A DNA stretch of 64,000 nt. It comes from Promicromonospora sp. Populi. Its GTDB lineage: Bacteria; Actinomycetota; Actinomycetes; Actinomycetales; Cellulomonadaceae. Positions 8,303 through 16,855 of the stretch are shown piece after piece (the first letter of the stretch is position 1; each line of letters begins with the position of its first letter). The notes under the pieces were generated by a model that did no database searches, had not been told where the DNA came from, and worked only from the letters and a program-made list of their open reading frames with translations. Made by a program: the position numbers and the translations under genes. Where the stretch lies: positions 496,001 to 560,000 of the forward strand of contig NZ_CP163528.1 in NCBI RefSeq assembly GCF_041081105.1, written 5' to 3'.

Positions 8303-9124
8303 TCAGGCCTTGCGCAGGTAGCTGCGGACGGCGATCGGGGCGAAGACCGCCACGACTATCGCCGCGCTGAGCAGCGTCCAGCCGACGTCGGCGGTGACCA
8401 CACCCTCGTTCGCGAGGGAGCGCACGGCGGACACGAGGTGGGACACCGGGTTGACGTTGACGAACGCCTGCATCCAGCCCGGCAGGGTGTCGACGGAGAC
8501 GAAGGCGTTGGACAGGAACGTCAGCGGGAACAGGACCATGAACGAGACGCCCTGCACAAACGTGGCCGAGCGGGCGATCACGCCGATGTAGGCGAAGATC
8601 CAGCTCAGCGCCCATGCGCAGACGACGACCAGCAGCCCGGCGAGCACAACGCCGCCGAACCCGCCGCCGGGACGCCAGCCCATGACGAGGCCGGTGAGGA
8701 ACGTGATGGTCGTCGCGACGAGGTACCGCACCGTGTCGGCGAGCAGGGCGCCGGCGAGCGGCGCGATGCGGGCGATCGGCAGGGAGCGGAACCGGTCGAA
8801 CACCCCCTTGTCCATGTCCTCGCGGAGCTGGACGCCGGTGACCACGGAGGCCGTGATGACGGTCTGCGCCAGGATGCCGGGGATGATCAGCGGCAGGTAG
8901 GCGCCGACGCTGCCGGAGACGGCGCCGCCGAACAGGTAGGTGAACATCAGCGTGAAGATGATGGGCTGGATGGTCACGTCGATGAGCTGCTCCGGTGTGT
9001 GCCGGACCTTGAGCAGGCCGCGGTAGGCCATCGTGACGGACTGCGAGACGGTGGCGGCGAGGCCGATCCGGTCGGGCTGGATGGTCGTCGTGTGGGCCAC
9101 GGGGCTGAATGTGGCGGTGGTCAT
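8303..9124 (-). CDS. ABC-2 type permease, DrrB-like
   Basis: This 273-residue integral membrane protein is the permease half of a two-gene drug-type exporter. It has about six hydrophobic segments and the ABC-2 family run GILAQTVITASVVTGVQLREDMDKG near residue 80-100, followed by FDRFRSLP, both typical of DrrB relatives. Its ATG overlaps the TGA of the ATPase gene (ATGA), so the subunits are made together. The C-terminal TM pair is followed by a short basic tail. The exported compound cannot be told from sequence; antibiotic or lipid-like molecules are usual. Confidence 0.87.
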   Translation of the reverse strand: MTTATFSPVAHTTTIQPDRIGLAATVSQSVTMAYRGLLKVRHTPEQLIDVTIQPIIFTLMFTYLFGGAVSGSVGAYLPLIIPGILAQTVITASVVTGVQLREDMDKGVFDRFRSLPIARIAPLAGALLADTVRYLVATTITFLTGLVMGWRPGGGFGGVVLAGLLVVVCAWALSWIFAYIGVIARSATFVQGVSFMVLFPLTFLSNAFVSVDTLPGWMQAFVNVNPVSHLVSAVRSLANEGVVTADVGWTLLSAAIVVAVFAPIAVRSYLRKA

Positions 9125-10119
9125 GCGGTCACCTTCTCGGTGTGGTTCTGGGTGCTGCCGGGGGCGGCGGGGGCGTCGTCGGACGCCGGGCGCCCGGTGA
9201 GACTCAGGAAGACCTCGTCCAGGGTCGGCTTGTCGAGGCTGACCGACGAGATCGGCACGTCGGCGTCGCGGAACCGGACCAGCAGGTCGGCGACGGCCTC
9301 GGCGTGGGGGACCGGCACCGTGATGCGCAGTCCTTCGGGGGCGACTGCGCCCGCGGCGCCGAACACCTGCTGCACGAGGCTGAGTGCGGTGCCGAGGTCG
9401 CTCGGCTCGGCGATGCCGACCTGGAGGGACTGGGCGCCGACGGTGGCCTTGAGCTCGTCGGCGGTGCCCTCGGCGACGACCTGGCCGCGGTCGATGACGG
9501 CGATGCGGTCGGCGAGCTGGTCGGCCTCGTCGAGGTACTGGGTGGTGAGCAGCACGGTGGAGCCGTCGGCGACCAGGCGGCGGATCGTGTCCCACATCTG
9601 GTTACGGGTGCGGGGGTCGAGGCCAGTGGTGGGCTCGTCCAGGAAGATGAGCGGCGGCCGGGCGATCAGGCTCGCGGCCAGGTCGAGCCGGCGGCGCATG
9701 CCGCCGGAGTAGTTGCGCAGGGGTCGCTTGGCGGCCTCGGTCAGGGAGAACTCCTCCAGGAGCTCCGCGGACTTGGCCCGCGCGGCGCGGGGGGACAGAC
9801 CGAGCAGGCGCCCGAAGACGACCAGGTTCTCGGTGGCGCTCAGCGTCTCGTCGACCGACGCGTACTGGCCGGTCACTCCGATCAGGGAGCGGACGGCGGC
9901 GCCTTCGCGGGCCACGTCGTGGCCGAAGATCCGCGCCTCGCCGGCGTCGGGCCGCAGCAGCGTGGCGAGCATGCGGATGGTAGTGGTCTTTCCGGCACCG
10001 TTCGGTCCGAGCACCCCGTAGACGGTGCCGGTGCGGACGGTGAGGTCGACGCCGTCCACGGCACGGTTGTCGCCGAAGATCTTGACGAGGCCCTGTGCCT
10101 CGATCGCGTTCGTGTTCAT
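9121..10119 (-). CDS. ABC transporter ATP-binding protein, DrrA-like
   Basis: This 332-residue cytoplasmic ATPase powers the adjacent DrrB-like permease. Walker [11 protein letters not shown] (residue 38), the signature YSGGMRRRLDLA (residue 139), Walker B LIFLDEPTTGLD (residue 160) and the switch His in VLLTTQYLDEAD are all present. The C-terminal extension after residue 220 (VGIAEPSDLG..., then SLDKPTLDEVFLSLTGR) is the hallmark of the DrrA family. The gene lies 88 bases downstream of ctaA on the same strand; it could be read from that promoter or its own. Confidence 0.9.
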   Translation of the reverse strand: MNTNAIEAQGLVKIFGDNRAVDGVDLTVRTGTVYGVLGPNGAGKTTTIRMLATLLRPDAGEARIFGHDVAREGAAVRSLIGVTGQYASVDETLSATENLVVFGRLLGLSPRAARAKSAELLEEFSLTEAAKRPLRNYSGGMRRRLDLAASLIARPPLIFLDEPTTGLDPRTRNQMWDTIRRLVADGSTVLLTTQYLDEADQLADRIAVIDRGQVVAEGTADELKATVGAQSLQVGIAEPSDLGTALSLVQQVFGAAGAVAPEGLRITVPVPHAEAVADLLVRFRDADVPISSVSLDKPTLDEVFLSLTGRPASDDAPAAPGSTQNHTEKVTA

Positions 10120-10207
10120 GGCCCCAGCGTGCGCGGGGCTGCTCGCACGGGACTGTCAGGGCGCTGTCACGGGGCATGCACCCGTGACGGGCTCAGCGCA
10201 ACCGAGC

Positions 10208-11131
10208 TCAGCGCAGCCGCGTCGTCAGCCACACGCGGGTGGTGCCCGCGATCAGCACGGCGGCGCCGATCATGTGCAGCCCCACGAGCAGCTCGGGCAG
10301 GTCGGTGAAGTACTGCACGTACCCGATCAGGCCCTGCGCCAGCGTGATGCCGAGCAGGATCAGCGCGGCCCGCCGCACCGGGGTCGGGCCGCGGCGCACG
10401 GCGACCAGGTAGACGACCAGGACCGCCAGGAACGCCCACACCGCCGTCGCGTGCAGCCTGGTCAGCAGCGCCGGGTCGATGGCGATCCGGTAGCCCACCT
10501 CGGCGTCGCCGCTGTGCGGGCCGGCGCTGGTGGTGAGCACACCGAGAATCACGACGACGGCGGTCAGGCCGGCCAGCGCCCAGGCCAGGCCGCGGACGCG
10601 CGGCGTCACGACAAGGGTCGGGGACTGGTCGCCCTCGCCATGCCGGTGCAGCACGTAGAGGGACGCGGCCACCAGAGCGCCCGAGACGCCGAAGTGCAGG
10701 GAGACCCAGCCCGGGTGCAGGTCCAGCAGCACCACCACACCGCCGATCACGGCCTGCGCCAGCACACCCACGATCGGCACCAGGCCGAGCATCCGGTACG
10801 ACCGCGACCGGCTGAGGTCCGTGCACACCGCGATCGCGAGCAGGATCGCGATGACCGACAGCACACCCGTCAGCGTGCGGTTCCCGAACTCGATGTACGG
10901 GTGCAGGGTCGTCGCCTCGTGGAACTGCGGCGTGAAGCTCCCCGGCTCGCACTGCGGCCACGTGGAGCAGCCCAGGCCCGACTCGGTCAGGCGCACGGCG
11001 CCACCGGTCCCGATGATGCCGATCTGGCCCACCAGGTTCGCGACGAGGATCGCGCGGGTCCAGTGGCGGAAGCGGTCGACACGTCCGGCGAGCGCGGCGA
11101 ACCAGGAGGTAGGTGCGGCGGTTGCGGTCAC
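10208..11131 (-). CDS. ctaA: Heme A synthase (CtaA/COX15)
   Basis: This 307-residue membrane enzyme oxidises the C8 methyl of heme O to make heme A for cytochrome c oxidase. Eight hydrophobic segments are visible. Diagnostic pieces are GAVRLTESGLGCSTWPQC (residues 44-61, with the Cys pair of the first extracellular loop), the heme-ligand His in TLHPYIEFGNRTLTG, HLHPGWVSLHFGVSGAL in the middle, and RLHATAVWAFLAV near residue 230. GTG start. Its position near the ABC exporter and the suf operon matches a neighbourhood common in actinobacteria, here interrupted by two proteases. Confidence 0.93.
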   Translation of the reverse strand: MTATAAPTSWFAALAGRVDRFRHWTRAILVANLVGQIGIIGTGGAVRLTESGLGCSTWPQCEPGSFTPQFHEATTLHPYIEFGNRTLTGVLSVIAILLAIAVCTDLSRSRSYRMLGLVPIVGVLAQAVIGGVVVLLDLHPGWVSLHFGVSGALVAASLYVLHRHGEGDQSPTLVVTPRVRGLAWALAGLTAVVVILGVLTTSAGPHSGDAEVGYRIAIDPALLTRLHATAVWAFLAVLVVYLVAVRRGPTPVRRAALILLGITLAQGLIGYVQYFTDLPELLVGLHMIGAAVLIAGTTRVWLTTRLR

Positions 11132-11248
11132 GGCTCCACGCTAGTGCCCGACGACGGCGTCGCACGCCGTGCGAGGCCCTGACCGGGTGTGATCCTTGCC
11201 CGGGTGCCGCCCCGGGCGCCGCCCCCGGGCGCCGTCCCCGGCACCGCA

Positions 11249-11298
11249 CAGACGTCAGGCGCTCAGGCCACCGAGGTGACCTGAGCGCCTGACGTCTG
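11249..11298 (-). terminator. Terminator of the first subtilisin-like gene
   Basis: Perfect 19-bp arms (11249-11267 and 11280-11298, core GTCAGGCGCTCAGG) with a 12-base loop stand 19 bases beyond the protease stop codon. It also separates this gene from ctaA downstream on the same strand. Confidence 0.8.
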
Positions 11299-11316
11299 CT
11301 TAGACCGGCTGGATCG

Positions 11317-12528
11317 TCAGTAGCCGATGATGCTCAGCAGCCGGTTGGGCGAACCGGTGCCGGGGTTGGTCACGACGCCCGTCGTCGCGGCGTTGTTCAG
11401 TGCCGTGCCGACCTGGGCCGGAGTGAATCCGGGGTTGGCGGTGAGCACGAGCGCCGCGGCGCCCGCCACGTGCGGCGTGGCCATCGAGGTACCGCTGATG
11501 GTGTTGCTGGCGGTGGTGCTGGTGTACCAGGCCGACGTGATGGCGCTGCCCGGAGCGAAGATGTCCACGCAGGTGCCGATGTTCGAGTACGAGGCACGGG
11601 CGTCCGTGTTCGTGGTGGCACCGACCGTGATCGCCGTCGGGGTCGAGGCAGGCGAACGGGTGCAGGCGTTGGTGCCCGTCTCGTTGCCGGCGGCGACCGC
11701 GTAGGTGACACCGTCCGCGACGGACCTGGTGACGGCGTCGTTCAGGGCCTGCGAGAACCCGCCACCGAGCGACATGTTGGCCACGGCCGGCTGGCCGGCG
11801 GCGTGGTCGGCGGTCACCCAGTCGATACCGGCGATCACACCAGCGTTGGTGCCGCCCCCGGTGCAGCCGAGCACGCGGACCGCGACGAGGGTGACGTTCT
11901 TGGCGACGCCGTAGGACGTTCCGCCCACGGTGCCCGCGACGTGCGTGCCGTGTCCGTTGCAGTCCGTGGCGTTGGCGTCGTTGTCCACGGTGTCTCGGCC
12001 GTGGACCGCGCGGCCGCCGAAGTCCTGGTGCGTGGTCAGGATGCCCGTGTCGATGATGTACGCCCGCACCCCGGTGCCCGTGCCCGTGTACGTGTACGAG
12101 TTGTTGAGCGGCAGCGCCCGCTGGTCGATGCGGTCCAGGCCCCAGGAGGGCACCGGTGCCTGCGTGGCGCTCGCCGTCACGACCCGGTCCTGCTCGACGT
12201 ACGCGACCGACGGGTCGGCTTCGAGCCGCTTGGCCTCGGCCGCGGACATCGTCGCCGAGAACCCGCGCACCGCGTTGGTGTACGAGTGCTCGACCTCGCC
12301 GCCGTACTCCTGCACGAGGCTGCTGGCCGCGCTCCGGACCTGCGTCTTGGCCACGTCGTCGTTGTTGAGCACGACGATGTACGAGTCCTCGACTGCTGCG
12401 CCGGCGACCGGCGCGGGTGCCTGCGCCAGCGGCGCCGACGCCATCGCCGCTGTGGCTGGTGCCGCCGCGAGGATGATTGCGATACCGGTGCCGACGATCA
12501 GTCGACGGCGGTTGCTGTGGATGGTCAC
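11317..12528 (-). CDS. Secreted subtilisin-like serine protease (S8) with I9 propeptide
   Basis: This 403-residue exported protease has a signal peptide (residues 1-30, hydrophobic IVGTGIAIILAAAPATAAMA), an inhibitor I9 propeptide (DSYIVVLNNDDV to SVAYVEQDRVV, residues 48-118) and a proteinase K-like catalytic domain. The catalytic triad is visible: Asp in AYIIDTGI, His in NGHGTHVAGTVGG and Ser in SGTSMATPHVAGAAAL. The oxyanion Asn is in AVAAGNETG. GTG start, with AGGGGGGCAGC just upstream. It is followed on the same strand-order by a near copy at 12752-13972, from which it is separated by a terminator and its own promoter, so the two are a tandem duplication rather than an operon. Confidence 0.95.
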   Translation of the reverse strand: MTIHSNRRRLIVGTGIAIILAAAPATAAMASAPLAQAPAPVAGAAVEDSYIVVLNNDDVAKTQVRSAASSLVQEYGGEVEHSYTNAVRGFSATMSAAEAKRLEADPSVAYVEQDRVVTASATQAPVPSWGLDRIDQRALPLNNSYTYTGTGTGVRAYIIDTGILTTHQDFGGRAVHGRDTVDNDANATDCNGHGTHVAGTVGGTSYGVAKNVTLVAVRVLGCTGGGTNAGVIAGIDWVTADHAAGQPAVANMSLGGGFSQALNDAVTRSVADGVTYAVAAGNETGTNACTRSPASTPTAITVGATTNTDARASYSNIGTCVDIFAPGSAITSAWYTSTTASNTISGTSMATPHVAGAAALVLTANPGFTPAQVGTALNNAATTGVVTNPGTGSPNRLLSIIGY

Positions 12529-12563
12529 GCTGCCCCCCTGGGGTATGGGTTTGTAGGTGACCC

Positions 12564-12600
12564 GAACCCTAAATCGGCAATTTAGACCCGCATACCCTAC
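12564..12600 (-). promoter_or_regulatory. Promoter element shared by both protease genes, copy 1
   Basis: This 37-base block aligns without gaps to 13998-14034 with 25 identities, far above the surrounding sequence. Read on the minus strand it starts with GTAGGGT, a possible -10 region, and contains the dyad CTAAAT-5-ATTTAG (12569-12585). It lies 35 bases upstream of the GTG start. Confidence 0.55.
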
Positions 12601-12690
12601 AAAAAGGTAATACTCTCCTCATATGGTGGTTTGGGTAGGTGTTTACCCGAATGGGCCCAAGTGTCTGTGCGGCGCCGGACCGTAGACGTA

Positions 12691-12729
12691 TCAACCCCTC
12701 AGGCCACTGAAAGCGGCCTGAGGGGTTGA
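12691..12729 (-). terminator. Terminator of the second subtilisin-like gene
   Basis: Perfect 15-bp arms (12691-12705 and 12715-12729, core CCCCTCAGGCC) with a 9-base loop sit 22 bases past the stop of the upstream protease copy. Confidence 0.8.
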
Positions 12730-12751
12730 CCTGCGCGAAGGCTGCCGACCC

Positions 12752-13972
12752 TCAGAGACCGCTGACGTTCAGCAGCAGGTTCGGCGAGCCGGCACCCACG
12801 TCGGTCACGACGTCGGACAGGGCCGCACCCGTCAGGGTGTCGCTGACCTCGGCCGGTGTGGCAGCGGGGTTGGCGCTGAGCACGAGCGCCGCGGCACCCG
12901 TGACGTGCGGCGTGGCCATCGAGGTGCCGCTGTAGGTGCCGGTCGCGGTGTTGCTCGTGTACCAGGCCGACGTGATGTCGCTGCCCGGCGCGAAGATGTC
13001 CAGGCAGGTGCCGATGTTCGAGTACGAAGCGCGGGCGTCCGTGTTCGTGGTGGCACCGACCGTCATCGCCGTCGGGGTGGAGGCGGGCGAGACCTCGCAG
13101 GCGTCTGCGCCGCTGCCGTTGCCGGCGGCCAGCGCGAAGGTGACGCCGTCGGCGACGGCCGCCGACACGGCGTCGTTCAGGGCCTGCGAGAACCCGCCAC
13201 CGAGCGACATGTTGGCCACTGCCGGCTCGCCGGCGGCGTGGTCGGCGGTCACCCAGTCGACGCCGGCGATGACGCCGTCGTAGGTGCCCGAGCCGGCGCA
13301 GTCCAGGACGCGGACCGCGACGAGCGAGACGTCCTTGGCGACGCCGTAGGCCGAGCCGCCGACGGTGCCCGCTACGTGCGTGCCGTGCCCCATGCAGTCC
13401 GTGGCGTCGTCGTCACCATCGACTGTGTCGGTGCCGCTGACCGCGCGACCGCCGAAGTCCTCGTGCGTCGTCAGGATGCCCGTGTCGAGGATGTACGCCG
13501 TCACCCCGGCGCCCGAGCTCGTGTACGTGTACGAGTTGTCGAGCGGCAGGCCCTCCTGGTCGATCCGGTCCAGGCCCCAGGACGGGACGGGCGTCTGCGT
13601 GTCCGCCGCCGTCATCACGCGGTTCTGCTCCACGTAGGCGACCGACGGGTCGGCCGCGAGCTGCTCGGCGTCGGCCGCGGACATCGTCGCGGAGAAGCCA
13701 CGTACCGCGTTGGTGTACGAGCGGTCCACCTCGCCGCCGTACTCCTGCACGAGGCTGCTGGCCGTGCTCCTGACCTCTGCCTTGGCGACGTCGGCGTCCT
13801 TGAGGACCACGATGTAAGAGTCCTCGACGACCGCTCCGGCGACCGGCGCGGCGGCCGGGGCCCCGTTCGGCGGCGTCGATGCCATGGCCGCAGCGGCTGG
13901 GGCCGCGGCAAGAAGGATAACGATTCCGACGCCGACGACGAGCCGACGGGGGTTGCTGGGTGTGGAAGTCAC
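12752..13972 (-). CDS. Secreted subtilisin-like serine protease (S8), tandem paralogue
   Basis: This 406-residue protein has the same plan as its neighbour: signal peptide, I9 propeptide (DSYIVVLKDADV...) and S8 catalytic domain with Asp in AYILDTGI, His in MGHGTHVAGTVGG and Ser in SGTSMATPHVTGAAAL. The two copies are colinear over their whole length with only scattered substitutions; differences cluster at the N-terminal linker and in the loop GSGADACEVS versus ETGTNACTRS. GTG start with AGGAGG upstream. Retention of both catalytic sets suggests both are active, perhaps with different specificity or expression. Confidence 0.95.
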   Translation of the reverse strand: MTSTPSNPRRLVVGVGIVILLAAAPAAAAMASTPPNGAPAAAPVAGAVVEDSYIVVLKDADVAKAEVRSTASSLVQEYGGEVDRSYTNAVRGFSATMSAADAEQLAADPSVAYVEQNRVMTAADTQTPVPSWGLDRIDQEGLPLDNSYTYTSSGAGVTAYILDTGILTTHEDFGGRAVSGTDTVDGDDDATDCMGHGTHVAGTVGGSAYGVAKDVSLVAVRVLDCAGSGTYDGVIAGVDWVTADHAAGEPAVANMSLGGGFSQALNDAVSAAVADGVTFALAAGNGSGADACEVSPASTPTAMTVGATTNTDARASYSNIGTCLDIFAPGSDITSAWYTSNTATGTYSGTSMATPHVTGAAALVLSANPAATPAEVSDTLTGAALSDVVTDVGAGSPNLLLNVSGL

Positions 13973-13989
13973 GCTGCCTCCTGGGTATA

Positions 13990-14034
13990 GGTGAAATGAA
14001 CACTAAATGGCTTCATTTCACCCGACAACCCTAC
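13990..14034 (-). promoter_or_regulatory. Promoter element shared by both protease genes, copy 2
   Basis: Block 13998-14034 matches the element upstream of the other protease. It overlaps a second dyad, GGTGAAATG (13990-13998) with CATTTCACC (14014-14022). The element lies 25 bases before the GTG start, and again begins with GTAGGGT on the minus strand. Confidence 0.55.
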
Positions 14035-14068
14035 GAACCGGGCATACCGTTCGCGTATGGGCCTGGCT

Positions 14069-14833
14069 TCAGTGCCAGCGGAAGAGCCGCGCCGCGCCGG
14101 CGCCCAGCGCCGCGGTCCAGGCCAGCAGGACCACCACGGAGAACGGCGGGACCGCGCCGTACAGCAGGGCCCCGCGCATCGCCTCGCCCAGCGCGCCGGA
14201 CGGCAGGAGCACGGCGGCGTGCGCCAGCGGCCCCGCGAGCTGCGCGGCGGGCAGGAGCACACCACCGCCCACGGTGAGCAGCACAAGCACCAGGTTTGCC
14301 ACGGCGAGCACACCCTCGGCGCGCAGGGTCCCGGCCAGCAGCAGCGCCAGGGCGGTGAACGCGGCGGTGCCCAGCAGTCCGGCGCCGACGACGGCGGGCA
14401 GCGCACCCACCTCCGGCCGCCACCCCAGGGCCAGCGCGACTCCGGAGATGACCACCACCTGCACCACCTCGACGGCGAGCACACCGAGCACCTTGCCGGC
14501 CAGCAGCCCGCCACGGCCCAGCGGCGTGGTCGCCATGAGGCGCAGCACGCCGTTGCGCCGGTCGAACGCGGTGGCGATCGCCTGGGACGTGAACGCCGTC
14601 GACATGACGGCGAGCGCGAGCACCCCCGGGGTCACGAAGTCCACGCGGGTCAGCCCCTGCGTGTCCAGGTCGATGAACGAGGTGCGCACTAGGGCGAACA
14701 GCACCAGCACGGGCAGCACTATCGTCACGAGCAGCTGCTCGCCGTTGCGCAGGATCGCGCGCGTCTCGAACGAGGTCTGCGCGAGGATCCGGCGGACGAC
14801 GGGCGCGGCGGCGGGCTCGGTCCCCACACTCAT
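14069..14833 (-). CDS. ABC-2 type exporter permease
   Basis: This 254-residue membrane protein has six hydrophobic segments and forms the pore partner of the ATPase encoded immediately before it; the ATPase TGA and this ATG overlap (ATGA). The N-terminal cytoplasmic stretch TSFETRAILRNGEQLLVTIV and the motif AFDRRNGVLRLMATTPLGR are typical of ABC-2 permeases in actinobacteria. Substrate is unknown. Such a pair often sits beside the suf operon in actinobacteria, but a functional link to Fe-S assembly has not been shown. Confidence 0.85.
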   Translation of the reverse strand: MSVGTEPAAAPVVRRILAQTSFETRAILRNGEQLLVTIVLPVLVLFALVRTSFIDLDTQGLTRVDFVTPGVLALAVMSTAFTSQAIATAFDRRNGVLRLMATTPLGRGGLLAGKVLGVLAVEVVQVVVISGVALALGWRPEVGALPAVVGAGLLGTAAFTALALLLAGTLRAEGVLAVANLVLVLLTVGGGVLLPAAQLAGPLAHAAVLLPSGALGEAMRGALLYGAVPPFSVVVLLAWTAALGAGAARLFRWH

Positions 14834-15861
14834 CGCAGGTTCCTCCCGGTGAGGTCGAGGAAGACGTCCTCGAGCGTGCGGCGGCCGGTGGTGACCGACC
14901 GAGCCAGCACACCGCGGCCCGCGAGCCACCCGGTAACCGTTGCGAGCGCCACGGGGTCAACGGCCCCGGTCAGGGTGTAGACCCCGGTCTCGCCCTCAGC
15001 GACCACCCACCCCTCCCCGAGGGGAAGGGCTGCGCGCAGGCTCGTCAGGTCCAGGCCCGGGGTGGCCTCGATGCGGATCGAGCCGGGACCCGTGCCGGCC
15101 TCGGTCAGCTCGCGGACGGTGCCGGACGCGATGGTGCGGCCGTGGTCCACGATGTGCACGTGGTCGGCGAGGTCGGCGGCCTCGTCCATCAGGTGGGTGG
15201 TGAGCACGATGGCGACGCCGTCTGCGCGCAGCTCGCGCACGAGGTCCCACACGGCGCGCCGGCTCTGCGGGTCCATCCCGGCGCTGGGCTCGTCGAGGAA
15301 CACGACGTCGGGCCGCCCGACGACGGCGGCGGCCAGCGCGACCCGCTGGCGCTGCCCGCCCGACAGGCGGCGCACGGTGGTGCGGGCGAAGCCGTGCAGC
15401 CCCAGGCGTTCGGCGAGCTCGTCCACGGGCCGCGGCGCGGCGTACATGGCGGCGACGTGCCGCAGCAGCTCCAGCGCGCGCACCCCGGTGGGCAGCCCGC
15501 CGTCCTGCAGCATCACGCCGACGCGGGGGCGTAGGAGACGCGCGTCGGCGACGGGGTCGAGGCCCAGCACGCGCACGGTGCCGCCGTCGGGGGAACGCAG
15601 GCCCTCGCAGCACTCGACGGTGGTCGTCTTGCCCGCTCCGTTGGGGCCGAGGACGGCCGTGACCGCGCCCCGGCGGGCGATCAGGTCCAGGCCGTCCACG
15701 ACGGCGCGGCCGTCGTAGTTCTTGACCAGGCCGCGCACCTCCACGGCAACCTCGGTCCCGGCACCGGCAGAACCGGCGTCGGCGCGAGCGGGACGGGCTG
15801 TGGCGGCGCTCGCGACGGCCGCCGGAGCGGGGTCTATCGCAGGCGCGTCGGACAAGGGCAC
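14830..15861 (-). CDS. ABC exporter ATP-binding protein
   Basis: This 343-residue ATPase has an Ala-rich N-terminal leader of about 40 residues before the nucleotide-binding domain. Walker [11 protein letters not shown], the signature [12 protein letters not shown], Walker [13 protein letters not shown] and switch His in [10 protein letters not shown] are intact; the C-terminus [17 protein letters not shown] is a CcmA-type ending. The start used is a GTG at 15861, which allows the leader; a later start is possible. It is divergent from sufR, with a 220-base shared promoter region. Confidence 0.87.
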   Translation of the reverse strand: MPLSDAPAIDPAPAAVASAATARPARADAGSAGAGTEVAVEVRGLVKNYDGRAVVDGLDLIARRGAVTAVLGPNGAGKTTTVECCEGLRSPDGGTVRVLGLDPVADARLLRPRVGVMLQDGGLPTGVRALELLRHVAAMYAAPRPVDELAERLGLHGFARTTVRRLSGGQRQRVALAAAVVGRPDVVFLDEPSAGMDPQSRRAVWDLVRELRADGVAIVLTTHLMDEAADLADHVHIVDHGRTIASGTVRELTEAGTGPGSIRIEATPGLDLTSLRAALPLGEGWVVAEGETGVYTLTGAVDPVALATVTGWLAGRGVLARSVTTGRRTLEDVFLDLTGRNLR

Positions 15862-15989
15862 CGCACAATCGTAGGCGGCGGCAGAACGACCGGCGTCGCG
15901 CTACGTGACCTGGGTGTGGACCGACCGTGTGAGATGTGTCGCGATCGGCGCGAACTGAGGGTCGCCTTCCTTGCGCATCTCGAATTAGG

Positions 15990-16003
15990 GAACAAGGATG
16001 TTC
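15990..16003. promoter_or_regulatory. Candidate SufR operator upstream of sufR
   Basis: The dyad GAACA-AGGA-TGTTC stands in the AT-richer part of the gap between the ABC genes and sufR, 79 bases before the sufR ATG. Position suits autoregulation by SufR, but the match to any known SufR site has not been tested. Confidence 0.35.
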
Positions 16004-16081
16004 TCAAAAGCATTGGCGTCTGTGAGGACGCGCACACCTGGGTGAAGTCTGCCCGGACCGACGTGAGGGGAGGTGACCAGC

Positions 16082-16855
16082 ATGAGCGCACCGACACAGG
16101 TGACAGTGGGCCACGTGGCGAGCCACGAGACCGACGGCACCACCCGCCGGCGAGTGCTCGAGCTGGTTGCGTCCCGCGGCCCGGTCACGGCCGGAGCGCT
16201 GGCCGCCGTCCTGGAGCTGACGGCCCCGGCCGTGCGTCGGCACCTGACCCTCCTGGAGGAGGACGGCCAGATCGCCGTCCACGAGGCCACGCCGTCGGGC
16301 ACTCCCCGGCGCGGGCGTCCCGCCCGCAGCTACGTCGCCACGAGCGGCGGCCAGTCCGAGCTGGAGGGCGGCTACCAGGAGATCGCGCGGCAGGTCCTGC
16401 GCTTCCTCCGGGAGACGGGCGGCAGCGAGGCCGTGATGGGCTTCGCCAAGGACCGGTTCGACGCCGTGGCCCGCAGCTACGCGCCGCACCTCACCGCCGA
16501 CTCCGCCGAGGGCCGGGCCGCCCAGCTCGTCCAGCTTTTGTCGGCCGACGGCTACGCCGCCTCCGTGCGGCCCGTGCCGGCGCCGCTGACCGGGCCCACG
16601 GCCGGGGTCGTGGCGCCCGCGGTCCAGCTCTGCCAGGGGCACTGCCCGGTCCAGCACGTGGCCGAGGAGTTCCCCGAGCTGTGCGAGCAGGAGGCTCGCG
16701 CATTCAGCGAGCTGCTTGGCTCGCACGTCCAGCGGCTCGCGACCATCGCGGGCGGCGCGCACGCTTGCACCACGAACATCCCAGTGAACCTCCCCGTGAA
16801 CATGTCCGCGCACCTCCCCGCGAACATTCCCGCGACCCCCACCGAAGGAAAGTGA
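16082..16855 (+). CDS. sufR: SufR, Fe-S cluster-sensing repressor of the suf operon
   Basis: This 257-residue DNA-binding protein should repress the suf operon when it carries an iron-sulfur cluster and release it when Fe-S is scarce. Residues 20-75 are a DeoR/ArsR-like winged helix ([32 protein letters not shown]). The C-terminal half holds the cluster-binding Cys pattern CQGHC...LC around residues 183-203, typical of SufR. The ATG at 16082, with GGGGAGG 8 bases upstream, is preferred over the GTG at 16073. Its TGA overlaps the sufB ATG. Confidence 0.92.
   Translation: MSAPTQVTVGHVASHETDGTTRRRVLELVASRGPVTAGALAAVLELTAPAVRRHLTLLEEDGQIAVHEATPSGTPRRGRPARSYVATSGGQSELEGGYQEIARQVLRFLRETGGSEAVMGFAKDRFDAVARSYAPHLTADSAEGRAAQLVQLLSADGYAASVRPVPAPLTGPTAGVVAPAVQLCQGHCPVQHVAEEFPELCEQEARAFSELLGSHVQRLATIAGGAHACTTNIPVNLPVNMSAHLPANIPATPTEGK

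Noticed and set aside
15916..16854. N-terminal extension of sufB back to 15916
   Set aside because: This part is read in a different frame by sufR and is Arg/Pro/Gly-rich; SufB proteins begin at 16855.
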